In this document: one piece after another, positions 28,701 to 39,149 of the stretch
Layout: each line of letters starts with the position of its first letter
Numbering within the stretch: position 1 is the stretch's first letter
Assembly: GCA_937124965.1 (NCBI GenBank)
Contig: CAKZLB010000046.1
Location: 1 to 64,000, forward strand
Direction of reading: 5' to 3'
Length of the DNA stretch: 64,000 nt
Source: an uncultured Bacteroidota bacterium
GTDB taxonomy: Bacteria > Bacteroidota > Bacteroidia > NS11-12g > UBA9320
The notes under the pieces: generated by a model
Told to the model about the DNA's origin: nothing
The model's database searches: none
Seen by the model: the letters and a program-made list of their open reading frames with translations, nothing else
Program-made: the position numbers and the translations under genes

Positions 28701-29370
28701 TTGGCTTCGATGCGTTTTGACCGATATTCCCACCTTGATAAGGTCTAACAATTTTATAAACCAACGAATCACCATCTGGATCAATAGCACGATTCAAAAA
28801 GGTATTGGAATCGTTGTTACACATGTATGGACTCGGAACACCTGAGAAAAATGGACTGCTGTTTTCTAACGCTGGGTTTGGAATAAAGCAATAATAGGTT
28901 TGCCCTTGGTTTGGTTCCCCACTTGCTCCTAGGGTAAGATTGTTTTGGATATTTCTACAACAACGAACAAAGTATACGTGGTATCCCTGAGCATATGGCG
29001 AAAGTGTTACAGTTCGCTCGTAATAACCCATTTCAATTTTCTTATTAGAATAATAATCGCAATCTTCACTTCCTGGAGGTCTTACGATTTGTCTCTTAAG
29101 AATATTAACATTGAGAAGCTGATTTCTATCGCGATCCGCGTTGTTTAAGTAGATTCCTATTTCAATTTGATCATCGAAATCGACATTACTTTGTTCAACA
29201 TCACGAAATAGCGTTAAGGAAATCAGGAATGTTTTATCATTGTTGGATTCGGTTCTTAGAAAACGATAACTCATATAGCCTCCCACCAGGTGCGTTGCAC
29301 TTGCTTGCGCCATTCCGATTAAGGTAAAAGCGAGTATCCAAAGGAGTTTATATAGTGTTTTAATTTTCAA
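25750..29370 (-). CDS. Large secreted PKD-like repeat protein with T9SS type B (gliding-associated) sorting domain
   Basis: 1206 residues. After the signal peptide (LLWILAFTLIGMAQASA) comes HLVGGYMSYRFLR, the N-terminal domain common in this class, with a conserved paired Cys stretch (FVRCCRN). Residues about 430-960 hold six PKD/Ig-like repeats, each beginning around a Cys (QVCATS, TVCLDE, SVCPNS, SVCEFD, KFCQGD, IKCFPD) and ending in a GC- or C-containing strand. The last ~90 residues are a type B sorting domain (YVPTAFSPNGDGLNETF, NRWGEKIF, WDGTYGG, SGIYMYLLEF). Predicted surface adhesin or matrix protein exported by the T9SS. Co-transcribed with the small lipoprotein downstream. Confidence 0.92.
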   Translation of the reverse strand: MKIKTLYKLLWILAFTLIGMAQASATHLVGGYMSYRFLRTESNNDKTFLISLTLFRDVEQSNVDFDDQIEIGIYLNNADRDRNQLLNVNILKRQIVRPPGSEDCDYYSNKKIEMGYYERTVTLSPYAQGYHVYFVRCCRNIQNNLTLGASGEPNQGQTYYCFIPNPALENSSPFFSGVPSPYMCNNDSNTFLNRAIDPDGDSLVYKIVRPYQGGNIGQNASKPTPPIKLEEFPIVTVDYKQGFTQVTPFGDDGVAIVNSSNGLTTLLSRKVGSFVIAIEVEEYRNGVLLSRVRLDMQILVLNCPPNKNPVASNDGGDYFEIEAGEPLCFMVRGQDPDVNPVQSVTIFGTGDILTGENGVNAPLATMRRATAQGSVESEFCWTPSCDQAREKPYLVTFSAQDDGCPPKYDNYNVQIKVRKFIGAKEIQGPNQVCATSAYEYAFDVVNPKPNSTFWWDVTNGKIVGDATKESVFITFKGTGTATIRMVEISQYGCPGDTVSYQVQLIPSPETPIISGKDTVCLDEENVSYSVANTTGSTYNWFLPDGSAGPNTTNSITHSWYQLGDYQLKVLETNKEGCKSDTGYIDVNVRKPEPSLVGPTSVCPNSQNIEYNALGSPNSSYAWSIAGGSQVSGGNSKTILVNWGNEGLGFVVITETDKWGCVSIPVATTIDKTYNLQGFKPVGDLSVCEFDENDLYYVIESNGSNYKWDISGGTQVSGDSTSQIEVNWGPTGAGKVSVQQTAYDNVNDKACTSPVLTIDVDINPLPTADEIEGEFKFCQGDDIRSYMVNGFAGSTYEWKINGSSAGFTGQGTNQITTSWPDHGTFNMQVLELSKDSCPGVLIDTIVTVYPKPIADSIVGDFIKCFPDVLQSVYTLSGYNNSSYSWNVVNGTAEQSDSDSIIIDWNESGYGEISVVETSEFGCIGDTVKLPVYINNIDIDLDRISVGFPDDRMLGDWRLLNDDLTREPFTLEKRAYGVEVIWNNVQSEYYTNFTEFGINTDETPFEYQVRTTDLCGNLVYSEIHRSILLTGKQEPSDFSIELNFTPYVGWDNGVDFYDLYRSVNEDRNLSFMQTVEPGQVIAIPGSSKDYRQCFRVKATELLGQEKNSWSNEICFYFNPNVYVPTAFSPNGDGLNETFLPVSVAVKDFTMSIFNRWGEKIFVSESQEIGWDGTYGGTMVQSGIYMYLLEFTDSNDKKYKKSGTIQLTR

Positions 29371-29429
29371 GTATTGATCCAGTTGTTACAAAGTACAACA
29401 AAATGATTGGAATCTTGTTGGGCATTATG

Positions 29430-29996
29430 TCATTTATACTGTAAGATAGACGTAAAATCACACAATTTTGTTGTCTGGAAGTGTGTAAGTTTTCCATCAG
29501 GTTCCGAAGGGTTTGGCGTTATGAAGACGTTAAACATTCCTAATGATTGTCCAAACTCCATGTCGGAAATAGAGTCGCCCACCATAATACTTTTTTGAAA
29601 ATCGATTTGCGGAAAATCTTCCTTGGCCTTTAAACCCATTGTTGGCAATGGTTTTCTACAATTTGGTTTTTCAGTTTTCAACTTTGGACAGTGATAAAAC
29701 TTGTCAATCTTCCCCCCTAACTTTTGAATTTCATCGTGCATATTGTTGTGAATGTTTGTTAAATCATCCTCAGACATTAGCTTCTTTCCTATTCCTTGCT
29801 GATTCGTTACTACCACAACAATACCAAAGACTTTGGATAAATTTGCAACCGACTTGGGCACGTCTTCAAGAAATTCAAACTCCGACCAATCTTTAACATA
29901 ATCGTCAACGAGTCGTTTATTAATAACCCCATCTCTGTCCAGAAACAGCGTCCATGTTTCGTCAATATGTAACTCCTCAATTTTCAAAATAGACAT
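29430..29996 (-). CDS. HAD phosphatase, GmhB-like (heptose-1,7-bisphosphate 7-phosphatase)
   Basis: 188 residues from ATG 29996 (MSILKIEELHIDE); a longer frame from 30116 is out of phase with the gene it would overlap and lacks family similarity. HAD motif I is LFLDRDGVIN, motif II lies around VVVTNQQG, and VGDSISDMEFG is motif IV. The GmhB-type zinc loop is reduced: only two cysteines (YHCPK and NCRKP), with fewer ligands than typical GmhB. It overlaps the nucleotidyltransferase gene by 20 bases and completes the heptose set. Histidinol-phosphatase-type HADs are an alternative family, but the context favours heptose. Confidence 0.8.
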   Translation of the reverse strand: MSILKIEELHIDETWTLFLDRDGVINKRLVDDYVKDWSEFEFLEDVPKSVANLSKVFGIVVVVTNQQGIGKKLMSEDDLTNIHNNMHDEIQKLGGKIDKFYHCPKLKTEKPNCRKPLPTMGLKAKEDFPQIDFQKSIMVGDSISDMEFGQSLGMFNVFITPNPSEPDGKLTHFQTTKLCDFTSILQYK

Positions 29997-30672
29997 TTGC
30001 TTTTTGGTAATCTTCAGGTATTCCAATGTCGATGAAATACTTTTTGCTTTTATATCCTTCAATACGCAAACGGTTGACTTGTTTTTCCATAAAGTCCGTT
30101 TCCATCGAAAACACACCTAAAACAGTATTTGACATAAATTGCTGAAGATTCAATGCATAAATTCCTCCATTAATCCAGCCAGACTTTAGCTCCGTAGACT
30201 TCTCACTGAATCCAACAACCTGGTTATCATTTAGTTCTACCATTCCGTATCTATCTACCAATTGCATGTCTTTTAATGCAATAGTCATCGCGCATTTATT
30301 CTCAATATGTTGCTTTTGAAATGCCTTGAAGTCAATATCAAAATAGGTATCTCCATTCAGAACCACAACGTTTTCTGAACGACATTTTTCTGCTGCTAAG
30401 CGTATTCCACCGCCGGTACCTAATGGTGTATTTTCGACCACATACTCCAACTTCAACTGTTTAAAAGAGTGACCGAAATAATCAATGATGACGTGATGCT
30501 TATACCCTACCGACAGTTTAACATTTCTGATAGTTGTCTTGGATAATTGATTTAGCAAATAGGTTAAAAATGGCTTGTTAGCTACTGGAGCCATTGGTTT
30601 TGGCACTTCAGAAATTACGGATTGCAATCTTGTCCCTCGTCCACCAGCTAATATTATCGCTTCAAAACTCAT
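29977..30672 (-). CDS. hddC: HddC-like nucleotidyltransferase (heptose-1-phosphate guanylyltransferase)
   Basis: 231 residues of the NTP-transferase fold: AIILAGGRGTRLQSV with SEVPKPMAPVANKPFL (nucleotide and metal binding), LGTGGGIRLA and VVLNGDTYFDID (acidic pair), and WINGGIYALN. HddC makes GDP-D-glycero-alpha-D-manno-heptose from the 1-phosphate. The specific call comes from the neighbours: hddA starts upstream with a 4-base overlap, and a GmhB-like phosphatase overlaps downstream. Alone the sequence would be called a generic sugar-phosphate nucleotidyltransferase. Confidence 0.82.
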   Translation of the reverse strand: MSFEAIILAGGRGTRLQSVISEVPKPMAPVANKPFLTYLLNQLSKTTIRNVKLSVGYKHHVIIDYFGHSFKQLKLEYVVENTPLGTGGGIRLAAEKCRSENVVVLNGDTYFDIDFKAFQKQHIENKCAMTIALKDMQLVDRYGMVELNDNQVVGFSEKSTELKSGWINGGIYALNLQQFMSNTVLGVFSMETDFMEKQVNRLRIEGYKSKKYFIDIGIPEDYQKANVYFEN

Positions 30673-31697
30673 GAATCTATTGAGTAACTGTACAATCCTG
30701 ACATAGCAAATTCATACGGAGTCATTTGAATATTTAGTGCCTCTATTGCCTCTATTACCTTAAAACGAGAGTTGTTTGGGCAATAGAAAAATATAAAGCC
30801 ACCACCACCAGCGCCAGATATTTTTCCGCCGTTTGAACCTGCTTCAATAGCTGTGTTATATAGTTTTTCAATTTCTGGGTTAGATATTCCTTCTGCCATT
30901 TGCTTTTTAAACTCCCAACCAATATGAAGAATCTCTCCGATTTTGTCCAATTCGCCTCGCAAAAGAGCCTCTTTCATCTTAATGCTTTGTTCCTTAACCT
31001 TTAAAGTTGCATCAATTTGTTTTTGAGCGTTTTGGTTAATTGCAGCACTTTGTTTGTCTATAATCGTTGCAGACTCCCTGCTTTTTCCAGTATAAAACAG
31101 AACGATATTATTTTGCAGTTCCGTGGCAAACTTCCGTCGGATGCGCAATGGATTCACAATAACTTTATCATCTTTATAAAACTCCATAAAGTTAAAACCG
31201 CCAAAAGTAGCTGCGTATTGGTCCTGTCGACCACCAGCCAATCCCAAATCAATTCGTTCAATTTCGTATGCTAAATGTGCAATATCATACTCACCCAAAG
31301 GGAGTTTTAACCAATGAGCAAACGCACCAATAATGGCTACAACCAGCGTCGACGATGAACCAAGGCCAGAACCTGGAGGTGCATCTACATGTGTTTGTAG
31401 TGTAAATGATACTGGTTCGGTCAAATACTCTTTAGCAATTCGATTGTACACTCCTTTAAGAAGATCCAGTTTGCCATCCAATGGAAGTGCTAGCTTTGTA
31501 TCGTAATGAATCGTTTGTTCCTGATCAATAGCATCCAACGTAATTATACCGGATTCATTTGGTATAATGGTGGCATGTGCATATAAATTTATTGTTGCAT
31601 TCAAAATGCTTCCACCGTACAAATCAGCAAAAGGACTAACATCGGTCCCTCCTCCTGCTAACCCCATTCGGAGTGGTGCTTTACTTCGAATTATCAT
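30669..31697 (-). CDS. hddA: HddA-like heptose-7-phosphate kinase (GHMP family)
   Basis: 342-residue GHMP kinase. RSKAPLRMGLAGGGTDVSPF is the N-terminal hallmark of HddA-like kinases, PPGSGLGSSSTLVVA is the phosphate-binding loop, and the C-terminal KISGAGGGGFIFFYCP closes the site. HddA phosphorylates D-glycero-D-manno-heptose-7-phosphate at C1. First gene of the heptose operon (hddA-hddC-gmhB-like). The isomerase GmhA needed to start the pathway from sedoheptulose-7-phosphate is not in this window. The product would be GDP-heptose for LPS, capsule or an S-layer-like glycan. Confidence 0.87.
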   Translation of the reverse strand: MIIRSKAPLRMGLAGGGTDVSPFADLYGGSILNATINLYAHATIIPNESGIITLDAIDQEQTIHYDTKLALPLDGKLDLLKGVYNRIAKEYLTEPVSFTLQTHVDAPPGSGLGSSSTLVVAIIGAFAHWLKLPLGEYDIAHLAYEIERIDLGLAGGRQDQYAATFGGFNFMEFYKDDKVIVNPLRIRRKFATELQNNIVLFYTGKSRESATIIDKQSAAINQNAQKQIDATLKVKEQSIKMKEALLRGELDKIGEILHIGWEFKKQMAEGISNPEIEKLYNTAIEAGSNGGKISGAGGGGFIFFYCPNNSRFKVIEAIEALNIQMTPYEFAMSGLYSYSIDS

Positions 31698-31803
31698 AGA
31701 ATACTTAGTTGCTTAAACCTCAAAACTTGAGTTCTAAACCATATCAAACAATCGAACTCAGGGTCAAAGATAGAAGGCGTTATTGCAAATAAAAGATAAA
31801 GAT

Positions 31804-33366
31804 TTACCGAATACTATCTGTGACGTCGTATAATCGATACGGGTAATCCCAATCAGAGTATAACGCTCTGTCTGGCTCGAGTTCGTAACTGCCATCAAAA
31901 TACTTATTCATCACAACTTTAAACGAGTTGATTGGGCTAATACTATCGTATAACATGGAGTAATCCTTGTCTGGAAAATAGTATGCATTCAGGATAGAGA
32001 AACGCTCTTTAAAATCATTGTTTTCAAACCCATGATGGTTTCTAAGCTCAGAACAACTACCATGGTCTCCTTGAATAATAATGATAGGTGGAACTTTTGA
32101 ATCAGCTAATATTTTATCAATCAGGTGCGTTAATTTTTTGTTGACGAATTGCAATTGTTCGATATATGCTTTTTTGTAATACGAATTGTCGGTAGTCGAA
32201 TCCAAAGGCAGCCAAATATTATAGTTGTGACCAGGGTTTACTGGGTTCCCATCCTTGTCGAACAAAAACGGTTGATGCGGTGCAAGCACGTGCCCATGCA
32301 CGTAATACGGAGAATTCTTCTCAGGTATGGTTTCCATTACCCGAAAAGCCTCTAATATTTTTTTTCGATGAAAGTCCTCTGGCGATTCTGTTACGATTGG
32401 TTTACGACGGTTAAATGCCCTCAAGATTGACATATTAACTAGCTCATTTTGATATAAACTAAACTTTGTACCTGGCGTTTGATGAAATACATCTGCACTT
32501 TTCAAATAGACCACTTCAAACATTGACGCATCAAACGAAATAGACTTATATTGTTGGTCTTGAAGAATGTTAAGAACCTTGTTGTTGTTTAACACGGTTG
32601 CCATTGGCCAGCGACTTTCATGTTCGTCACCAAGTTCATTAATCACCGAGTCTAAATACTCCATATTTAAAGCCGATGGAATAGACAAAACTGTTTGTCC
32701 ATAATTTGATATTGCTTTATCAGCAACATAAAAACCTTTGTCTTTTAGGTAGTCAGTAAATTCTGAATTATCAAAACCGAAATACTCTTGTAAAACATCA
32801 TTTCGAGTGTATGCATCCATTACCAAGTAGTAGATGGTGGGCCTAAATTCTTTAATCTCTGAAGAAACCTTGTCGTTTGACGAAACTAGATTTGCATTAT
32901 CTGTCTTAGACTCTTTAATTTTAAAGTCAACAATTGTGTATAGACTAAAAGCCAAGAGAATGAATGAAACAAAGTTCAACAAACTATTGAGCTTCAGGAG
33001 TTTGCCTTTCGATTTAATTAGTCGCCACGAGGTTAGTGTAATCAGAGCAAGACTGCTCCATTTATAGAAGTTGTGGTCCCAACGAATGTTTTTTGGGTAA
33101 AATGGAATTTCCCAACTGTAACAATTCTCATAATACGGGCCGAAACTCAACGCTAAAATCATTACCAATGAAGTAATTATTCCCGCTTTTGCCCATGATT
33201 TAAAGAGCAGCTTAGTCAGCAACAAAACAACAACACTTAGTCCTAAAATGATTAACAAAGGCTTGATAACATCTGCAAACCGAACCATTTCAATATTTTG
33301 AGAGAATAAGAATATTGGTGGAAAGGCGGCAAAAAACAGACTATGCCAAGGCTTATTTTTAATCAT
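31804..33366 (-). CDS. Membrane-anchored alkaline-phosphatase/sulfatase-superfamily hydrolase or transferase
   Basis: 520 residues: about five TM segments in the first 150 residues, then a soluble domain of the alkaline phosphatase superfamily. IYYLVMDAYTRNDVLQEYFG supplies the metal aspartate and candidate Thr nucleophile, SIPSALNMEYLD is typical of these membrane enzymes, YVHGHVLAPHQPF gives metal histidines, and IIIQGDHGS is the late metal motif. Such proteins transfer or remove phosphoryl or sulphuryl groups on envelope polymers (compare LtaS and EptA). One base separates its start from the stop of the methyltransferase gene, so the two are translationally linked. Substrate unknown. Confidence 0.85.
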   Translation of the reverse strand: MIKNKPWHSLFFAAFPPIFLFSQNIEMVRFADVIKPLLIILGLSVVVLLLTKLLFKSWAKAGIITSLVMILALSFGPYYENCYSWEIPFYPKNIRWDHNFYKWSSLALITLTSWRLIKSKGKLLKLNSLLNFVSFILLAFSLYTIVDFKIKESKTDNANLVSSNDKVSSEIKEFRPTIYYLVMDAYTRNDVLQEYFGFDNSEFTDYLKDKGFYVADKAISNYGQTVLSIPSALNMEYLDSVINELGDEHESRWPMATVLNNNKVLNILQDQQYKSISFDASMFEVVYLKSADVFHQTPGTKFSLYQNELVNMSILRAFNRRKPIVTESPEDFHRKKILEAFRVMETIPEKNSPYYVHGHVLAPHQPFLFDKDGNPVNPGHNYNIWLPLDSTTDNSYYKKAYIEQLQFVNKKLTHLIDKILADSKVPPIIIIQGDHGSCSELRNHHGFENNDFKERFSILNAYYFPDKDYSMLYDSISPINSFKVVMNKYFDGSYELEPDRALYSDWDYPYRLYDVTDSIR

Positions 33367-33367
33367 G

Positions 33368-34735
33368 TTACTTTTTGGATTTCAGTAAATAGAGAGTGCG
33401 TAAAGAGTCTCCTACTTTTTGTTTTTTCGTAATGTCGAAATATGCTGAAAACGCTTTTTCAAAACCATCAAGGTCATAGTCAACAAAGATATCTTCACGA
33501 GTTGCCAATAGTATTTTCACCTGTGAATCTTCTTTGGGCACAAACTCTATGATTACGTTCTTTCCTAATTTCGACAGATATTCTGCAACCTTCCCTAAAG
33601 GAACATTGTTACTGATTGAAATATGGTGGATTAATGCCAATGCCATTACTACATCTGCTCTACCCCGCTGTTCTAGACTATCTCGTTCTTCATGCGCCCA
33701 GCCAATTGCATTGCTTGGATTTGTCAAATCCAATTGCAACGGAAGCATTGAAATATTGTCTTGTTTTACTCGTCGGTAATTTTTCTCTACGGCTATAGGG
33801 TCAATGTCAAAAGCAACTGTTTCAATACCCTTAAGAGCGCCGATTGAACTAAAAGTTCCATCGTTTGCACCAAGATCCCATAACGAACTTGGGTTTACCT
33901 CATCGATAAAAGACGAAACTAAGTTTTTCTTTTCATCGAAGCTTGAATCTGAATAGTTTGTGAATGTATAATACTCACCCCATTCTGTACCTTTCGGATT
34001 CCAGGTTAATCGTTTGACAGCATTGATGAGGTTGTCAATTAATCCGCGCATTGCCATTTCGCTAACACCCTTACCCGTTTTTTGATTCGTTTGTTTACCT
34101 GCATACTTCTGTTGCGTTTTTGCATGCCAGTGAATATGTGTTGCAAGTGAAAAAGCAAATTTTGTTTTTCGAGGAAGTAGTGTTGAAGCAAGATCGAGTG
34201 GAATTCCGTCAATATTAGACTTCAGCAATTGAAGGCATCGAATATCGGTTAAGCTCGCTAAAGCAAGAGGCGCCAAAAAGTGCTGACAGAATTGCTTGTA
34301 GGCCACCCATGGTTTGCCATCTTCGTATTTTTCAAACGACAACGTATCAATGAATACAGGTTTCCCTTTAACAAACTGAACATTATACGCTGAAGCATCT
34401 TTAAGAGACATGCCTTTTTTTAATGCTGCTTTTTGAATGTATAAAGTGAGAAGTGCCGCGTCTTTTAGTTGGCCAAAAGACCATTCGTATGGATACGAAA
34501 TAAACGGGAGGTAATCTGGCTTAATCGTTTTGTATGCATCAGCATGAACGTTGTCAACTTCAGAATGAGCAATTAAGTACCCTTTTTTTGTAAGGTTCTC
34601 ATATAGACCTGATGACAAAAGTAAGTCGAACTCTTCTGCACCAATTTGGTTAATCTGACGTAGAATTTGATTGTCAGATGATTTAAAAATAAAACCTGCT
34701 GGATCTCTGAAGGACGAATTTAGTTTATTCATCAT
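33368..34735 (-). CDS. NoeA-like SAM-dependent methyltransferase
   Basis: 455 residues. The N-terminal half (FRDPAGFIF, YPYEWSFGQLKDAALLTL, KDASAYNVQF, FIDTLSFE) matches the nodulation-protein-NoeA-like family, apparently a fixed N-terminal domain. The C-terminal half is a class I methyltransferase with SAM motif SLWDLGANDGTFSSI (about residue 281), FDIDP and ADVVMALALIHHI. NoeA is linked to Nod factor decoration, so methylation of an extracellular glycan is plausible. It overlaps the small upstream gene by 11 bases and is followed by the membrane phosphatase/sulfatase-fold gene one base later. Confidence 0.82.
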   Translation of the reverse strand: MMNKLNSSFRDPAGFIFKSSDNQILRQINQIGAEEFDLLLSSGLYENLTKKGYLIAHSEVDNVHADAYKTIKPDYLPFISYPYEWSFGQLKDAALLTLYIQKAALKKGMSLKDASAYNVQFVKGKPVFIDTLSFEKYEDGKPWVAYKQFCQHFLAPLALASLTDIRCLQLLKSNIDGIPLDLASTLLPRKTKFAFSLATHIHWHAKTQQKYAGKQTNQKTGKGVSEMAMRGLIDNLINAVKRLTWNPKGTEWGEYYTFTNYSDSSFDEKKNLVSSFIDEVNPSSLWDLGANDGTFSSIGALKGIETVAFDIDPIAVEKNYRRVKQDNISMLPLQLDLTNPSNAIGWAHEERDSLEQRGRADVVMALALIHHISISNNVPLGKVAEYLSKLGKNVIIEFVPKEDSQVKILLATREDIFVDYDLDGFEKAFSAYFDITKKQKVGDSLRTLYLLKSKK

Positions 34736-34952
34736 CAGCTTCTTCTAAAGCGTCATCTTCCTGAGCAGACGTACCTTTAAAAAAACTAATAATTTTAGCC
34801 CAATACAGTTTGATAGCGTAAACACTACCTAAAAGGCCAGCGATGATCATTTGCAGAATGTAGCTTCCAGACCCTGGATCTAGGTAGGCAAAAGCCGAAT
34901 TTGTAAAGCTAAGAATAAACAGCGCTAAGAGTAATGATATCTTAAGTTTCAT
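34725..34952 (-). CDS. Small YLDPGSGS membrane protein
   Basis: 75 residues from ATG 34952 (MKLKISLLLALFILSF); an upstream start at 34970 is less likely. A signal peptide or N-terminal TM ends near AFA, then comes YLDPGSGSYILQMIIAGLLG, a second hydrophobic segment, and a short acidic C-terminal tail (EDDALEEADDE). I recall small proteins with this YLDPGSGS motif beside methyltransferase and phosphatase-type envelope genes, but know of no assigned function. Its stop overlaps the NoeA-like start, indicating coupling. Confidence 0.75.
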   Translation of the reverse strand: MKLKISLLLALFILSFTNSAFAYLDPGSGSYILQMIIAGLLGSVYAIKLYWAKIISFFKGTSAQEDDALEEADDE

Positions 34953-35132
34953 ACGTTTTCGTTGCGGCAAAAGTAAAAAAATAAGTTAACATACATTTAA
35001 CAATATAGTAACACTTGACTTTGTCAGGATATTTAGAGTGAAATCTAATTAATAGAAAAAGAGAATTATAGGTTAAATCCTTGCCAACATTACAATTCGA
35101 AATGGGTTTAATATTTTTTCAAAAAACTAGTA

Positions 35133-35160
35133 TTGTTTTATCTAAAGAATACTAATTTTG
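35133..35160 (+). promoter_or_regulatory. Promoter of tRNA-Met
   Basis: TTG at 35133-35135 (-33) and TAATTTTG at 35153-35160 (-7), a good Bacteroidota promoter, ending 9 bases before the mature tRNA 5' end. Confidence 0.6.
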
Positions 35161-35169
35161 CAGCCCTTT

Positions 35170-35243
35170 GGCGAGGTAGCTCAGATGGTTAGAGCGCAGG
35201 ATTCATAACCCTGAGGTCGGCAGTTCGATTCTGCTCCTCGCTA
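35170..35243 (+). tRNA. tRNA-Met (anticodon CAT), elongator-like
   Basis: 74 bases forming a cloverleaf: acceptor GGCGAGG pairs with CCTCGCT (one G-T wobble at 1-72), D-stem GCTC/GAGC, anticodon loop TTCATAA, and T-arm GGCAG-TTCGATT-CTGCT. The discriminator is A, and CCA is not encoded (CT follows). The anticodon stem has an A-C mismatch at its loop-closing pair (GGA/CCC). CAT could also mean lysidine-modified tRNA-Ile2, but AGGATTCATAACC resembles Bacteroidota tRNA-Met. It is followed directly by a strong terminator. Confidence 0.92.
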
Positions 35244-35246
35244 CTA

Positions 35247-35277
35247 GAAAGCTTCACAGCAATGTGAAGCTTTTTTT
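35247..35277 (+). terminator. Rho-independent terminator of the tRNA gene
   Basis: Perfect 11-bp stem AAAGCTTCACA / TGTGAAGCTTT with a GCAA tetraloop at 35248-35273, running into a T-tract. It lies 4 bases after the tRNA. Confidence 0.9.
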
Positions 35278-35304
35278 ATGTTATGCTCTTAGTCATATAT
35301 TTTA

Positions 35305-37773
<2,469 letters not shown>

Positions 37774-37797
37774 TTACAGTCATAAAATGTTTCAACG

Positions 37798-37834
37798 AAG
37801 AGGCTGTCTCAAAATTGAGCAGCCTCTTTTTTTA
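37798..37834 (+). terminator. Rho-independent terminator of katG
   Basis: Stem GAGGCTG(t)CTCAA / TTGAGCAGCCTC with a single bulged T, followed by a run of seven or more T. It lies 25 bases after the katG stop. Confidence 0.88.
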
Positions 37835-37860
37835 TGCTTGCTCGTTTGGTTGTCTGCAGT

Positions 37861-37944
37861 AATCGCAGGGAGATTGGTTTTACGATAATTAGTATTTGTT
37901 AAAGGCTACGTGGTGATTTTGATTATTTAAACCCTTGGAGGGTT
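37861..37944 (+). repeat. Degenerate intergenic repeat, copy B (downstream of katG)
   Basis: About 80 bp similar in block order to copy A at 35305-35386 and likewise located just after an intrinsic terminator. No open frame or inverted ends were seen. Confidence 0.5.
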
Positions 37945-37976
37945 AAAATAATACGGACTGTTCCCTTATAGAATGA

Positions 37977-37984
37977 TAGGTTTG
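37977..37984 (+). promoter_or_regulatory. -7 promoter box (TAGGTTTG) of the amidohydrolase gene
   Basis: TAnnTTTG match 22 bases before ATG 38007. The -33 element is not clear. Confidence 0.45.
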
Positions 37985-38006
37985 TATCAAATTAAGTAGA
38001 AAACAT

Positions 38007-39146
38007 ATGCTGAGCAAAGCACAACTTGATAATCTTACTAAAATTCGAAGAATTTTCCATGCAAACCCAGAAGTTTCAGAACATGAAACCGAAACGCAAA
38101 AGAGAATTGCCAACTATCTGACAAACGAAACCATAGCTAATTTCAAAAACGTTGGTCACACTGGAATTTTGGCAAGTTTTGAGGGCAACCAATCGGGACC
38201 AACGGTTATGATTCGCGGTGATATTGATGCTTTACCTATTACCGAAACAAATACTTTCAAACACAAATCGAAGTCACCAGGCGTTTCCCACAAATGTGGT
38301 CATGATGGGCATACAACCATTTTGCTAGGGTTAGCAAAATTATTGTCGGAAAAGCCCATTACCAGAGGAAAGGTATTACTACTTTTTCAACCCGCTGAAG
38401 AAAATGGTGCTGGTGCAGCGGCAGTTTTACATGATGAAGAATTTCAAAAAGAAACCATCGATTATGTTTTCGCTTTGCACAATTTACCTGGCTATCCTCT
38501 GCATGAAGTTGTGGTAAAGGAACAAGAATTTACCGGAAATGTAAAAAGCATTATTCTAAAAATGACTGGCAAAACAGCACATGCTGCAGAACCTGAACAA
38601 GGTCATAATCCAAGCATGGCTATTTCAGAAATCTTCATATTTGCGAATAAGATAACGAAGAATCAACCAGAGAATTCAGACTTTTTCCTAATGACTCCTG
38701 TATACGCAACGTTAGGAGATTTAGCTTATGGGATATCTGCCGGTTATGGTGAAGTACATTTTACGATTCGAAGCTGGAGCACTGATCTAATGAAAATTCG
38801 TAGTGAAGAGATTGTAGAATTCTTTCAAAAAACGTGCAAAAAGCATGAGCTACATGCAGACATATCATGGACCCAAGTGTTTCATGCAAATATCAATGAA
38901 ACCAAGTCTGTTGATCTTATACGGCAATCAGCCTTGCAGAATGGTCTGTCATTAACCGAACGAGAATACCCATTTAGATGGGGAGAGGATTTCGGTCTAT
39001 TCACACAACAATATAAGGGTGCTATGTTTGGGCTAGGAGCTGGAACTGATTCACCTGCTTTACATAATCCAGATTATGATTATCCTGACGAAATAACCGA
39101 AACAGGAATCACCATGTTTTACTCTATAATCCAACAAATCCTGTAA
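38007..39146 (+). CDS. M20-family amidohydrolase
   Basis: 379 residues, cytoplasmic (no signal). The metal-site motifs of the hippurate/indole-acetyl-amino-acid hydrolase group are present: MIRGDIDALPITE, HKCGHDGHTTILLG, LLFQPAEENGAGA and ALHNLPGYP, with a central dimerisation domain and C-terminal PALHNPDYDYPDE. Such enzymes remove acyl groups from amino acids or peptides. It lies 3 bases upstream of alr, so the two are probably co-transcribed, hinting at amino-acid or peptidoglycan recycling. The substrate cannot be read from sequence. Confidence 0.9.
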   Translation: MLSKAQLDNLTKIRRIFHANPEVSEHETETQKRIANYLTNETIANFKNVGHTGILASFEGNQSGPTVMIRGDIDALPITETNTFKHKSKSPGVSHKCGHDGHTTILLGLAKLLSEKPITRGKVLLLFQPAEENGAGAAAVLHDEEFQKETIDYVFALHNLPGYPLHEVVVKEQEFTGNVKSIILKMTGKTAHAAEPEQGHNPSMAISEIFIFANKITKNQPENSDFFLMTPVYATLGDLAYGISAGYGEVHFTIRSWSTDLMKIRSEEIVEFFQKTCKKHELHADISWTQVFHANINETKSVDLIRQSALQNGLSLTEREYPFRWGEDFGLFTQQYKGAMFGLGAGTDSPALHNPDYDYPDEITETGITMFYSIIQQIL

Positions 39147-39149
39147 AGA

